Positions 28,232 through 36,613 of a stretch of 64,000 nt of DNA are shown here, piece after piece (within the stretch, counting starts at the first letter, position 1; each line of letters starts with the position of its first letter). This DNA is from Spartobacteria bacterium (lineage in GTDB: Bacteria; Verrucomicrobiota; Verrucomicrobiia; Chthoniobacterales; Chthoniobacteraceae): positions 186,001 to 250,000 of the forward strand of contig JAJPII010000033.1 in assembly GCA_021324825.1 (NCBI GenBank), in the 5' to 3' direction. The notes below the pieces were generated by a model, which did no database searches, was not told the DNA's origin, and saw only the letters and a program-made list of their open reading frames with translations. A program made the position numbers and the translations under genes.

Positions 28232-28954
28232 TCAGCCGCGCGCGACGGTGATGACCCGCACCGATTCCGCCCCGGCATGGCGCAATACCCGCGCGCACTC
28301 TCCGGTCGTCGAACCGGTGGTGAAAACATCGTCAACCAGCAGCAGATGCTTGCCGCGCACATCCCCATTCTTGCGCATTTCAAACGCATTGCGCAAGTTT
28401 TCCATGCGTTGTTCGCGGTCGAGCCGCGTTTGGGTGGCGGTGTCGCGGACGCGCCGCAGGCAATTCAGCACCGGCGCGCGGTTCCTGAGCATGTGCGCGA
28501 GGACCTCAGCCTGGTTGAACCCCCGCATCCGCAGCCGCCCCGGATGCAGCGGCACAGGCACGAGGAAGTCGCACGGCCCCGACGCGATGCGGGAGTCCCC
28601 CAGCGACTCGGCGAGCCACCGCCCGAGCGGACGCCGCAGACGCCTTTCTCCCTCGTACTTGAAGCGGTGCAGAAGCTCGCGGACGACGCCGCGGCTCGAA
28701 CAAACGCTGACGGCGCAGGAAAAAGAGAAAGGCCGGCAATTCGAGCAGGTGAAACCGTCCTCCAGCGCGCCGTCGAACGGCTGGGAGCAGACTTCGCAAA
28801 AGGGGCGCTCGATCCGTTTGACGCCTTCGAGACACGCCTGGCAGAGGTGCTCGCCTTCGGGAATATCCGCGCCGCAGTGGACGCAGTGCGGCGGATAGAG
28901 CAGGGTCGCCAGCGCGCCCCAAGCGTTCTTTAGAAGAGTGGAACCAGAAAGCAT
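28232..28954 (-). CDS. comF: ComF-family phosphoribosyltransferase-like protein
   Basis: 240 residues from the ATG at 28954 (MLSGSTLL); a start at 29008 would overlap the divergent CPBP gene further. N-terminal double zinc-finger region: CVHCGADIPEGEHLCQAC and CEVCSQPF...CSNC. The PRTase loop DFLVPVPLHPGRLRMRGFNQ and the PRPP motif HLLLVDDVFTTGSTTGEC are intact. ComF is needed for DNA uptake steps in transformation. With dprA it suggests, but does not prove, natural competence. Confidence 0.92.
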   Translation of the reverse strand: MLSGSTLLKNAWGALATLLYPPHCVHCGADIPEGEHLCQACLEGVKRIERPFCEVCSQPFDGALEDGFTCSNCRPFSFSCAVSVCSSRGVVRELLHRFKYEGERRLRRPLGRWLAESLGDSRIASGPCDFLVPVPLHPGRLRMRGFNQAEVLAHMLRNRAPVLNCLRRVRDTATQTRLDREQRMENLRNAFEMRKNGDVRGKHLLLVDDVFTTGSTTGECARVLRHAGAESVRVITVARG

Positions 28955-29870
28955 TCGAAACCCCGCGCACGGGAGAGTAACATCTCCCTCCTTGAAAGAC
29001 ATCGGCAAAATTCTCGTTTTTCTGCTCGGCTCGGTTCTTCTCGGCGCGCTCCTGGCGCCGGAGCTTTACTGGGTTTGCGTCTGGCTGGGTCGCCACGCGA
29101 ATGTGGCCTTCCTGCGCGATGTCGAGTTCCGGCGCGTATTCGACCGGGCGATTCTTTTCTCGGTTCTTTGCCTCCTCTGGCCGCTGATCCGCTGGTTGCG
29201 CGCCGCCAGTCTCCGCGAATTTGGCTTGGAACGCGACCCGCGACGGTGGAGGCACCTCATCCTGGGAGCGGCGATTTCCCTCGGGTCGATGATTCTTCTG
29301 GCCGCGCTGCTTATCGCGTCGCATCGGTACAACCAGCGGGTCCTCTTCTCGTGGTTGAAGCTGGCTTCCGTCCTGCCGGCGGCCGCCGTGGTCGCTCTCC
29401 TCGAAGAATTCCTTTTCCGGGGCGCGCTCCAGGGGTTGCTGGAGCGCTCCGGGTCCGCGCTTCAGGCGCTCTTTTTCGTCGCGGCGCTCTATTCCATCGT
29501 GCATTTCCTGAAGCCCCCGCCGGAGGGCGTGCGGCCCGGCGCGGTTACGTGGCTTTCCGGGTTCGAGACGATCCCGAACAGCTTCTGGCAATTTCGGCAG
29601 CCCCGGCTGGTGCTGGGCGGTTTCATCACGCTCTTTATCGTCGGCGTCATCCTCGGCTATGCGCGTTCGCGGACGCGCGCCTTGTGGATGCCAATCGGCC
29701 TGCACGCGGGGTGGGTCGTGGGGAAACTGGGGTTCGCCATCGTGGCCATACGCACCCCGGTCGATGCCGGATTCTGGTTCGGGCCGGACTTGCTTACGGG
29801 CGTCGCGCCCGTGTGCATCTTGGCGTGCAGCGGCCTCGCGGTCGCCGGCCTGCTCCGTTGCGAAAAATGA
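28938..29870 (+). CDS. CPBP-family intramembrane metalloprotease
   Basis: 310 residues, about eight transmembrane helices. The CPBP/Abi motifs are present: EEFLFRG (glutamates and arginine, ~155-161), a His in SIVHFL (~189), and the final GLHAGW (~258). These residues form the active site of Rce1-like glutamyl/metallo proteases. The substrate is unknown. The annotated ATG overlaps the first 17 bases of the divergent comF; a TTG at 28992 (LKDIGKILVFLLG) would avoid this. ATGA overlap with the next small gene. Confidence 0.85.
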   Translation: MEPESIRNPAHGRVTSPSLKDIGKILVFLLGSVLLGALLAPELYWVCVWLGRHANVAFLRDVEFRRVFDRAILFSVLCLLWPLIRWLRAASLREFGLERDPRRWRHLILGAAISLGSMILLAALLIASHRYNQRVLFSWLKLASVLPAAAVVALLEEFLFRGALQGLLERSGSALQALFFVAALYSIVHFLKPPPEGVRPGAVTWLSGFETIPNSFWQFRQPRLVLGGFITLFIVGVILGYARSRTRALWMPIGLHAGWVVGKLGFAIVAIRTPVDAGFWFGPDLLTGVAPVCILACSGLAVAGLLRCEK

Positions 29871-30127
29871 CCAGGGTAACCCACGTCTGGAAGGAAGCGA
29901 CCCCGGATGGGCAAAAACGGGAGGTGCGCGCGGTCAAGTTCAACGGCGCGTTTCGCATCCAATCCAAGCTGCGGGATGAGACCGCGTGGACTTACCACGA
30001 CGTTCCGCGCATCGAAGACCTGCGGGAACTGCGCGAAGTCCTTTTCCGGAAATACCAGCGACGGCGGGCGCCTTACGAGGATGTCGTGTTGCTCGACGAA
30101 CTTCTTCGCAGGCGCGAGCGGGAATAG
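29867..30127 (+). CDS. Small conserved hypothetical protein, 86 residues
   Basis: ATG at 29867 overlaps the CPBP stop as ATGA. The protein is basic and soluble: a beta-rich first half (THVWKEATPDGQKREVRAVK, then FNGAFRIQSKL) and a helical C-terminus (EDLRELREVLFRKYQRRRAP). No catalytic residues or known family. The layout suggests a small adaptor or nucleic-acid-binding protein, which is a guess. It is co-translated with the membrane protease and ends before repeat copy 5. Confidence 0.65.
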   Translation: MTRVTHVWKEATPDGQKREVRAVKFNGAFRIQSKLRDETAWTYHDVPRIEDLRELREVLFRKYQRRRAPYEDVVLLDELLRRRERE

Positions 30128-30146
30128 ATCCTTTGGAGCAGGTAAT

Positions 30147-30196
30147 GCACTTTGCGCCCGCTCTTTGTGTTGTAGAGGCGGCTGCGCCAGCCGCCT
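30147..30196 (+). repeat. Dispersed palindromic repeat, copy 5, with extended 5' flank
   Basis: Core TTGTAGAGGCGGCTG...CAGCCGCCT at 30170-30196. The 23 bases before it contain GCACTTTG and CCCGCTCTT, matching the flank of copy 3. It lies between a rightward gene and the convergent infA. Confidence 0.8.
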
Positions 30197-30241
30197 GGGG
30201 AGCGGGTTCCTTGGTCTTTGGTTAGGCTCAACCAGCCCCGC

Positions 30242-30460
30242 TTACTGGAGGCGGTAGACGATGCGGGCCTTGTCGAGATCGTAAGGCGACATTTCGAGCT
30301 TCACACGGTCGCCGTTCGCGAGGCGTATGAAGCGCTTCCTCATCTTGCCGGAGATGTGGGCGAGCACCTGATGCTGATTGTCGAGCTCGACCCGGAACAT
30401 CGTCCCCGCGAGAACGGCGACGATTTTACCTTCAACGTCGATGGTTTTTTCTACTGCCAT
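30242..30460 (-). CDS. infA: Translation initiation factor IF-1
   Basis: 72 residues, exactly the usual length. The OB-fold is recognisable throughout: [39 protein letters not shown], and the C-terminal [13 protein letters not shown]-1 binds the ribosomal A site during initiation. It is the last gene of a glnB-HU-infA leftward run with 44-50 base gaps. Confidence 0.97.
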   Translation of the reverse strand: MAVEKTIDVEGKIVAVLAGTMFRVELDNQHQVLAHISGKMRKRFIRLANGDRVKLEMSPYDLDKARIVYRLQ

Positions 30461-30504
30461 TGGGCGTAATCCTAACCGCTATGGTTGCTCAACGCAACCG
30501 CTAA

Positions 30505-30801
30505 CTATTTGGCGCCGAGAACGGCGTCCTTGGCGGCTTTGCCGATGCGGAATTTCACCACGGTCTTCGCCGGAATCTTGATGGCCTCGCCGGTGGCGGG
30601 ATTGCGTCCCTTGCGGGCTTTGCGCTTCTGTTTTACGAGCTTGCCGAAACCGGGGAGAACGAATTCGCCCTTCCGCTTGGTCTCGCGGTAAGCGATGGAG
30701 GTGAGAGTGTCGAGGAACAGGCCGGCTACTTTGCGGGAGGTCTCGGTCGCCTCCGCGAGTTCGGTCTGAAGCTGGGTCTTGGTCATTTTGGATGAAGGCA
30801 T
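30505..30801 (-). CDS. HU/IHF-family DNA-binding protein
   Basis: 98 residues from the ATG at 30801; an ATG at 30786 (MTKTQLQTEL) is possible. The family signature GRNPATGEAIKIPAKTVVKF is intact, as is the FVLPGFGKL core of the dimer and the basic beta arm (KQKRKARKGRNP). It bends DNA and organises the nucleoid. Neither start has a recognisable Shine-Dalgarno. Confidence 0.95.
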   Translation of the reverse strand: MPSSKMTKTQLQTELAEATETSRKVAGLFLDTLTSIAYRETKRKGEFVLPGFGKLVKQKRKARKGRNPATGEAIKIPAKTVVKFRIGKAAKDAVLGAK

Positions 30802-30851
30802 AGAAACGCGGTTGTAGCCGACACCCCCCAAGGAAGCAATACCAAAAACTG

Positions 30852-31235
<384 letters not shown>

Positions 31236-31299
31236 CTAAGGCGCCGGCTTTAAATTTTTTGGTCCTCGAAAAGGACGGAACGTTAACGCGCGCCAGATT

Positions 31300-31315
31300 A
31301 GCATTTGCTATGCCA
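31300..31315 (-). promoter_or_regulatory. Candidate sigma-54 (-24/-12) promoter for the PII gene
   Basis: The minus strand reads TGGCAT-N5-ATGCT. The GG (-24) and GC (-12) dinucleotides are at the required spacing, and TGGCA and TGC/T match the consensus TGGCAC-N5-TTGCW. Transcription would begin near 31288, leaving a ~100-base leader before the ATG at 31190. Confidence 0.5.
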
Positions 31316-31449
31316 GAGATTTTTACCTTCGATCCATGAAGGGGAACGCCGTAATCCGGGCGGTTTTCCCTGAACAAAACCGGCCATGCTGAGCAAAAGA
31401 GGCCATCGGGGCTAGCCTGGAAGCATCTCACGGACTTATCGTTGCCTGG

Positions 31450-31472
31450 GAGCGGGAACCGAAGTGCGTGAC
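31450..31472. repeat. Possible remnant of the extended repeat flank
   Basis: GAGCGGG, a short variable stretch, then AAGTGCGTGAC resembles 15375-15394 beside repeat copy 3. No palindrome core is attached here. It lies in the 292-base spacer between xer and the PII gene. Confidence 0.3.
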
Positions 31473-31482
31473 GCGGACTAAC

Positions 31483-32379
31483 TCAGGCTCGCGGATGCGC
31501 TTCGTTATAAGCCTTCTTCAAACGCTCGGTGGTGACGTGCGTATAAATTTGGGTGGTGGAGAGACTCGCGTGCCCCAACAGGGATTGCACGCTGCGAAGG
31601 TCCGCGCCGTTATCCAGCAGATGGGTCGCGAAGCTGTGGCGGAGTTTGTGAGGGCTTAGCGCGATGGGGATGTTTGTCTCCCTCAAATATTTTTTTAGCA
31701 GCAGCCACACGGAACGCGGCGACAATCGCCGGCGAAGTTTACTGACAAAAAGCGGGCCGGATGAGACTCCGGCTTGATGCCGATAAATCTGGATCGCCTC
31801 CAGCGCTGGCGCGCCCACGGGGCAGACGCGTTCCTTGCGGCCTTTGCCGAGGACGCGGACGCTTTCCGAGTACGGGTCGAGATCGGGGACGTCCAGGTTG
31901 ACCAGTTCCTGAAGCCGGAGGCCGCTGCTATAGAAGAGTTCCATGATGGCGACATCCCGCGCGGCGATCCAGGCGGGCGCTTGTTTGGAGCGCTTCATCC
32001 TGCCCGGAGCGGAGAGGAGTTCTTCCACCTGCTTCACGGTCAGGAGCAGCGGCAGTTTTTTTTCCGTCTTGGGCAACTGCACGGCCAGGAGCGGGTTGAC
32101 CTTCAAGCCATGGCGTTCGACAAGGAAACGGTAAAACGCGCGGAGCGCGGAGAAGAGCAGGCGTATATAAGTCCGTGCCCTGCCTTCCTTCATGCAGGCG
32201 TAGAGAAAGGCGCGAAAGTGGGCGGGCGAGCATTCGAGCCAGCCGGGAATCCCGGGCTGGGCTTTGAACGTCTCCAGGGCGCTCCGGTATGCGATGAGGG
32301 TGCGCGGCGAAACATTCCGCTCAACCTCCAGGCAACGGAGGAACGCCTCTTCTAGTCGATCCCTTTTAGTAGCGGTCAG
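31483..32379 (-). CDS. xerC: XerC/XerD-type tyrosine recombinase (non-canonical start)
   Basis: 298 residues if translation begins at a CTG at 32379, which overlaps the previous stop as CTGA. The first ATG in frame (32193) would delete about 60 residues that clearly belong to the SAM-like DNA-binding domain (LEVERNVSPRTLIAYRSALE). No ATG, GTG or TTG lies in between. The catalytic domain is complete: Arg in GLRLQELVNL, Lys in GKGRKERVCPV, HKLRHSFATHLL, LGHASLSTTQIYTHV (final nucleophile Tyr). The 298-residue length equals XerC/XerD of other bacteria, so it is a chromosome-dimer-resolution candidate, not an integrase. Confidence 0.88.
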   Translation of the reverse strand: MTATKRDRLEEAFLRCLEVERNVSPRTLIAYRSALETFKAQPGIPGWLECSPAHFRAFLYACMKEGRARTYIRLLFSALRAFYRFLVERHGLKVNPLLAVQLPKTEKKLPLLLTVKQVEELLSAPGRMKRSKQAPAWIAARDVAIMELFYSSGLRLQELVNLDVPDLDPYSESVRVLGKGRKERVCPVGAPALEAIQIYRHQAGVSSGPLFVSKLRRRLSPRSVWLLLKKYLRETNIPIALSPHKLRHSFATHLLDNGADLRSVQSLLGHASLSTTQIYTHVTTERLKKAYNEAHPRA

Positions 32380-33629
32380 CCTTTTCGTCCCATCGGCACG
32401 CCCAGTTCTTCCGGCTGGGAACTCGCGCCGACTTCGCCCTTGCGCGCCGTGGCCCGCTTTAGGGAGAGGGTGGCCGAACGCGTCTCCAGACCATCGGGCG
32501 ACTGTGCCAGAATCGGGATTTCATGATCGGCGTCCGGGAACTTGAAGTGGTATCGGAACGTCCCGTCCGGCTTCAGGGCAATCTGCTTGCCGTCGATCCA
32601 GACCGTGGCGTCGGGATGCGTGCCGCCGTAGAAGATGACCTCCGCGTTCACGTGCATGAAAAACCCGCGTTCGCCTTGTTCGGAGAACGGTTGCGCGCTC
32701 CAGCTTGCGCCCGCGGCGGTGCTCCAACTGGAACTCAGCGCGCTGAACAAGCTGCTCTCCGCCGGCCCCCAACTGCTCTCCGCGGAAAGGAGGATCTCGG
32801 CGAGTCGCCCCTTTTCGGAGAGGAGGCTGGCGCTTTCGGTGTTCAGCTTTTCCTCAAGCTGCTTGCGGATGAGTTGATCGATCTCGCCGGAGCCCATGGC
32901 GATCTTGTTGACGAGGTCTTCGCCGACGAGCGCGGCGAGCACGCCCCGTTGTTCCTCCGTCCAGTCCGGGATGGCGCCCGGCGCGAAGGAGAGATGGCGG
33001 CCCTCGCCCTGCAGGCGCGAGAGAGCGTGGATGAGGCTTTCGCCCGTGGCCATGGTGGCTTTGACCATATCCACGAGGCGCTGGAACGTGAGATGAAAGG
33101 GAACGGTTGCGAAGTCCGACGCGGAAGCCGCGGCCAGCACGTCGGAAGGCGTCGCCGCTTCATTGGAGCGGATGATCGTCGTCCAGGCGCCTTCGGTGTT
33201 GAAATAGCCGAGTTCCACGACGAAGGTGGCTCCGGCCTGGTTCACCGGTATATACCAGTTCCTCGCCTCGGGATTGATCTCGATGAGACCATCCTGGCCG
33301 CCGCCGGAGACCTTCAATGAAAATTTGCGTTCACCGCCCCGGGTCAAGGAAGCGGGGTATTGCGTCCAGTCCACATCCCAGTAACAAAAGAGCCAATGGG
33401 GATCGCGAGCGATCAGGTAAAGCGTCTTTTCCCCGTAACTCAAGGGAAGATCGCCCAAATCCTCGTAATGCGGGGTGGGCGCGTGCTGGATTTCGGGGCC
33501 GGCTTCGTACTTGTGAACGTCGCCCTCCGTTTTTGCCCGCACCACCGGCTCCTTGGAGACTTGGAAAGGCGTTTGTTTGGCCGTCCCGTTCGGGGCGGTA
33601 TTGGATGAGTCTGAATTTGAGGTTCCCAT
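32376..33629 (-). CDS. DUF4912-domain protein
   Basis: 417 residues, cytoplasmic. A disordered, charged N-terminus (1-50) leads to the DUF4912 core: LPLSYGEKTLYLIARDPHWL and FCYWDVDW at ~63-90, with a beta-rich region to ~165. A helical middle section (~180-300) follows, and the C-terminal part (GFFMHVNAEVIFYGGTHPDA, WIDGKQIALKPDGTF) is a second beta-sandwich-like segment containing Trp and Gly landmarks of the family. Its function is unknown. Its stop overlaps the presumed CTG start of xerC. Confidence 0.8.
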   Translation of the reverse strand: MGTSNSDSSNTAPNGTAKQTPFQVSKEPVVRAKTEGDVHKYEAGPEIQHAPTPHYEDLGDLPLSYGEKTLYLIARDPHWLFCYWDVDWTQYPASLTRGGERKFSLKVSGGGQDGLIEINPEARNWYIPVNQAGATFVVELGYFNTEGAWTTIIRSNEAATPSDVLAAASASDFATVPFHLTFQRLVDMVKATMATGESLIHALSRLQGEGRHLSFAPGAIPDWTEEQRGVLAALVGEDLVNKIAMGSGEIDQLIRKQLEEKLNTESASLLSEKGRLAEILLSAESSWGPAESSLFSALSSSWSTAAGASWSAQPFSEQGERGFFMHVNAEVIFYGGTHPDATVWIDGKQIALKPDGTFRYHFKFPDADHEIPILAQSPDGLETRSATLSLKRATARKGEVGASSQPEELGVPMGRKG

Positions 33630-33679
33630 AAGTTAAAATTCCCTTATCAATTTATTATCTGGTCGGGCAAAACGCCGGA

Positions 33680-33708
33680 AGATTAGGATTTTGTGGAACA
33701 CGATGCAA
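33680..33708 (-). promoter_or_regulatory. Candidate promoter of the DUF4912-xer operon
   Basis: Minus strand: -35-like TTGCAT (33708-33703), 17-base spacer, -10-like TAATCT (33685-33680). The surrounding 33630-33794 spacer is notably AT-rich for this genome. The spacer also has to serve the divergent hisF, for which no convincing promoter was found. Weak evidence. Confidence 0.3.
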
Positions 33709-33794
33709 CAATATTTTTCAAAAAACTTTTATTCGTTACCAGTTTTGGCCTTTTCCAAGGGGAATGTTACCAATAGAGGGCGAAAATCTTTCTC

Positions 33795-34568
33795 ATGTTG
33801 ACCAAACGGATCATTCCTTGCCTGGACGTCACCGGCGGACGGGTTGTCAAAGGCACCCGGTTCCTCAATCTACGCGACGCGGGGGACCCTGTCGAATGCG
33901 CCATGGCTTATAACGACCAGGGGGCGGACGAACTCGTCTTTCTCGACATTACCGCTTCTTCGGATAATCGGGCGACGATGGTTGACGTTGTGGAACGGAC
34001 CGCGGAACAATGTTTTATGCCGCTGACGGTCGGCGGAGGCATCCGTGTCGTTGAGGACATCCGGACGATGCTGAACGCCGGCGCCGACAAGGTCAGCCTC
34101 AATACGGCGGCCATCCAGCGGCCTGAACTGATAGCGGAAGCGGCGGAAGCGTTCGGGTCGCAGTGCGTCGTGGCGGCCATCGACGCCAAGCGCAACGAGA
34201 GGGGCGGTTGGACTGTTTATACGCATGGGGGGCGGAAGCCGACCGAACTGGAGGCGGTGGCCTGGGCGCGGGAAGCGGAGGCGAGGGGAGCGGGGGAGAT
34301 ACTTTTGACGAGCATGGACGCCGACGGCACGCAGGGCGGCTATGATCTCCGCCTGAATGCGGCGGTGAGCGGGGCGGTCGGCATACCGCTCATCGCCAGC
34401 GGAGGCGCGGGCTCGCTGGAGCACATGGCGGCGGTGCTGCTGGAAGGAAAGGCGGACGCGGTGTTGGCGGCTAGCATTTTTCATTTCGGCCAGTACACGG
34501 TGGAGGACGTGAAGCGCTATCTCGCGGACCGGGGGCTGCCGATGCGGTTGACTAAGCGCGGGCGATAG
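33795..34568 (+). CDS. hisF: Imidazole glycerol phosphate synthase subunit HisF
   Basis: 257 residues. TIM barrel with the two catalytic aspartates in [15 protein letters not shown] (Asp11) and [15 protein letters not shown] (~Asp130). Phosphate-binding segments [16 protein letters not shown] and ASGGAG are also present. It makes the imidazole ring from PRFAR and ammonia delivered by HisH. hisH and hisA are not adjacent. Its 3' end overlaps the convergent folP by 17 bases. Confidence 0.97.
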   Translation: MLTKRIIPCLDVTGGRVVKGTRFLNLRDAGDPVECAMAYNDQGADELVFLDITASSDNRATMVDVVERTAEQCFMPLTVGGGIRVVEDIRTMLNAGADKVSLNTAAIQRPELIAEAAEAFGSQCVVAAIDAKRNERGGWTVYTHGGRKPTELEAVAWAREAEARGAGEILLTSMDADGTQGGYDLRLNAAVSGAVGIPLIASGGAGSLEHMAAVLLEGKADAVLAASIFHFGQYTVEDVKRYLADRGLPMRLTKRGR

Positions 34569-35352
34569 CGGTCAGAATACGGATCGCCTGTCTGGCGGCC
34601 CGGACGTTGTGAACGCGGAAGATTGTCGCTCCCCTGGCGAGTCCCGCGACGAGACAGGCGACGGTTCCGGCGTCGCGCTCCGCCGGATTCGCGATGCCGA
34701 GCGCCTCGCCGATGAGCGTCTTGCGGGAGACGGGCAGAAGGATCGGCCGCCCGAATTTCCGGAGCCGCGCCAGGTTTTTCAGGATCGAGAGATTCGCCTC
34801 CCGCCGTTTGGCGAAATCCAGGCCGGGGTCGAGGATGATGGCATCCCGGGGCAATCCCGCGCGGAGGGCGAGGTCTATTTTTCGTGAGAAGAAACCGTCC
34901 AGGGTTTCCATGACATCTTCATAGACGACGTGGGTGTGGGGTATTTTTGGTTCGCCCACGGTGTGCATGATGACCAGCGACGCGCCGTGGCGTGCGCAGA
35001 GCGCGGCGTTCTCGTCCGTGGGGAGGCCGCCGATGTCGTTGAGGATGTCGCCGCCCAGGGCCAGCGCCGGCCCCGCGACGGCGGGCCGCCAGGTGTTGAT
35101 GGAAAGGAGCGCGGTTTCCCGGTACTCCCGGATGAATGGGGCCAGGCGGTCCAGTTCCTCGCCGGGAGTGACGGCGGGGCGATTCGTCCGCGCGCTTTCG
35201 GCGCCCACGTCGATGATGTCTGCGCCCTGGGCGACCATCTCACCGGCGCGGGCGAGGGCCAGGCTGGGGTCGGTTAGGGCGTCGCCGGAAAAAGAATCGG
35301 CGCAGAGATTGATGATCCCCATGACAAGGGGACCGGGCGGCAGCGGTCTCAA
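34552..35352 (-). CDS. folP: Dihydropteroate synthase
   Basis: 266 residues from a TTG at 35352, which overlaps the preceding stop as TTGA; a longer start at 35388 lies inside the upstream gene. Family motifs: [63 protein letters not shown], and FRVHNV. Differences from the usual text are SINTWRP (commonly SIDTxxP) and LCADSF (commonly VTPDSF). It condenses pABA with dihydropterin pyrophosphate. These substitutions are near the pterin/pABA pocket, so a DHPS-like specialised role is possible though less likely. Confidence 0.88.
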   Translation of the reverse strand: MRPLPPGPLVMGIINLCADSFSGDALTDPSLALARAGEMVAQGADIIDVGAESARTNRPAVTPGEELDRLAPFIREYRETALLSINTWRPAVAGPALALGGDILNDIGGLPTDENAALCARHGASLVIMHTVGEPKIPHTHVVYEDVMETLDGFFSRKIDLALRAGLPRDAIILDPGLDFAKRREANLSILKNLARLRKFGRPILLPVSRKTLIGEALGIANPAERDAGTVACLVAGLARGATIFRVHNVRAARQAIRILTAIARA

Positions 35353-35738
35353 AGACCTTCGATGACGTCTTCCGCGGGCGGTTTGCACCCTTCCAGCATT
35401 TGCTCATGCACGGCTTCGTCCATTCCCTCGGCCACCAATTCCTCGACCACGTTATCGGACTCGTCGAACCCGATTTTCTCGCTGTGGCTCCCGGCCGAAG
35501 GAGCGACCATGTCGCGTTCCGAGACGAAGGGCGCGGCGTTTTCGCCCTCGTCCAACTCGTGTTCGCGGCCTCCGCGCAGTTCGCGCTTGGCCTCTTTCCA
35601 ATCTTCCTCGGTAACGTCGGAGCGTCCGTCGATGCGGGCCAGTTCCCTCGCTCTCGAACGAACCAGTTCCGGGGAGGGGACCCCCATTCCGTTGCTATGG
35701 GTTATGATCTTGCCTTGGGGCGGCTGCGACCCTTTCAT
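35349..35738 (-). CDS. Acidic conserved hypothetical protein, 129 residues
   Basis: Soluble and strongly acidic. Residues ~22-58 (ELVRSRARELARIDGRS, then VTEEDWKEAKRELRG) resemble the helical unit of DUF2934-type short proteins, in which an RARELA motif precedes a W-x-x-A helix. The C-terminal half is Glu/Asp-rich and probably flexible. The stop overlaps the folP start as TTGA, and the start is 41 bases after the nucleotidyltransferase gene. No function is assigned. Confidence 0.65.
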   Translation of the reverse strand: MKGSQPPQGKIITHSNGMGVPSPELVRSRARELARIDGRSDVTEEDWKEAKRELRGGREHELDEGENAAPFVSERDMVAPSAGSHSEKIGFDESDNVVEELVAEGMDEAVHEQMLEGCKPPAEDVIEGL

Positions 35739-35779
35739 ACCGGAATTGTACGACGATTGTCCGCCGGTTCAAGGGGAGT

Positions 35780-36532
35780 TTACTTCACAAACTTCTGGAA
35801 TATCGGGCCGGCTTCCTCGAGCGTTTCCTTGCTGCCGATGTCGAACCAGGTGCCTTTGATGAGATAGGTCTGCACCGGCAGGCGGGGGTAGAGCCATTGG
35901 ATGAAGCGCCCGGGCTGGTCGGGATTGTTCCCCGCGGCGATGTACTCGGGGAACATCGCCACGGTTTTCGCGGAGTAATAGTAGAGAGCGATGCCCGTGA
36001 CGGTGCTGCTCGGCTTCGCCGGCTTCTCCTCGAAGTGAACGATCTTCCCGACCGGGTCGACGGAAATGCTGTTGTATTTCTTGATCGCCTCCAGGTCGCC
36101 CACGTCATACGTGGCGAGAGTGGCGGGATGCTTCTTCGCGAATTCGGCGAACCCCTCGAGCGATTCGCTGAAAAGGTTGTCCCCCGCGACGACGATGAGA
36201 TCGGCGTTCGCCAGGCCTTCCTTGCCGACGACGAAGTTGATGTCGCCGATTGCGCCGAGCTTGTCGGTGTCGCTCATCGAGCCGTCGTTGACGATCTTGA
36301 AGGAGAGCTTGGGCTGGCGTTTCACGTAACCGTCCGCCCAGGTCTGGAAATCGGCGGCGAACTTGTTGTTGGTGACGACAAAGACGGTCTCGATGTCCGG
36401 GATGGGGGCGAGATTATCCAGAACCCACTCGATCATCGGTTTGCCTGCGACTTCGAGGAGGGGCTTTGCCTTGGTGAGGGTGAGGGGATACAGGCGGGTG
36501 GCGTACCCCGCGGCGAGAATGAGGACGTTCAT
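35780..36532 (-). CDS. Sugar-phosphate nucleotidyltransferase
   Basis: 250 residues. NTP_transferase fold: NVLILAAGYATRLYPLTLTK (nucleotide-binding loop), KAKPLLEVAGKPMIEWVLD, VAGDNLF with the metal-binding Asp, and FEEKPAKP. It resembles RmlA/GlmU-like dTTP- or UTP-dependent enzymes that activate sugar phosphates. No acyltransferase or hexapeptide tail is present. The sugar is unknown. Divergent from lexA across an 81-base spacer. Confidence 0.88.
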   Translation of the reverse strand: MNVLILAAGYATRLYPLTLTKAKPLLEVAGKPMIEWVLDNLAPIPDIETVFVVTNNKFAADFQTWADGYVKRQPKLSFKIVNDGSMSDTDKLGAIGDINFVVGKEGLANADLIVVAGDNLFSESLEGFAEFAKKHPATLATYDVGDLEAIKKYNSISVDPVGKIVHFEEKPAKPSSTVTGIALYYYSAKTVAMFPEYIAAGNNPDQPGRFIQWLYPRLPVQTYLIKGTWFDIGSKETLEEAGPIFQKFVK

Positions 36533-36613
36533 ACGTTGAATTCACGCGAAGTGAACGCTCGCGACAAGAAAAAACCGCTGGTTTCCTCTTGCAAATGCCC
36601 GGCTTCCGTTGGC

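Noticed and set aside
31256-31276. Hairpin GTCCT/AGGAC next to an A/T run as a terminator
   Set aside because: On the strand being transcribed (minus) the run after the stem is adenines, and the element lies inside the predicted PII leader.
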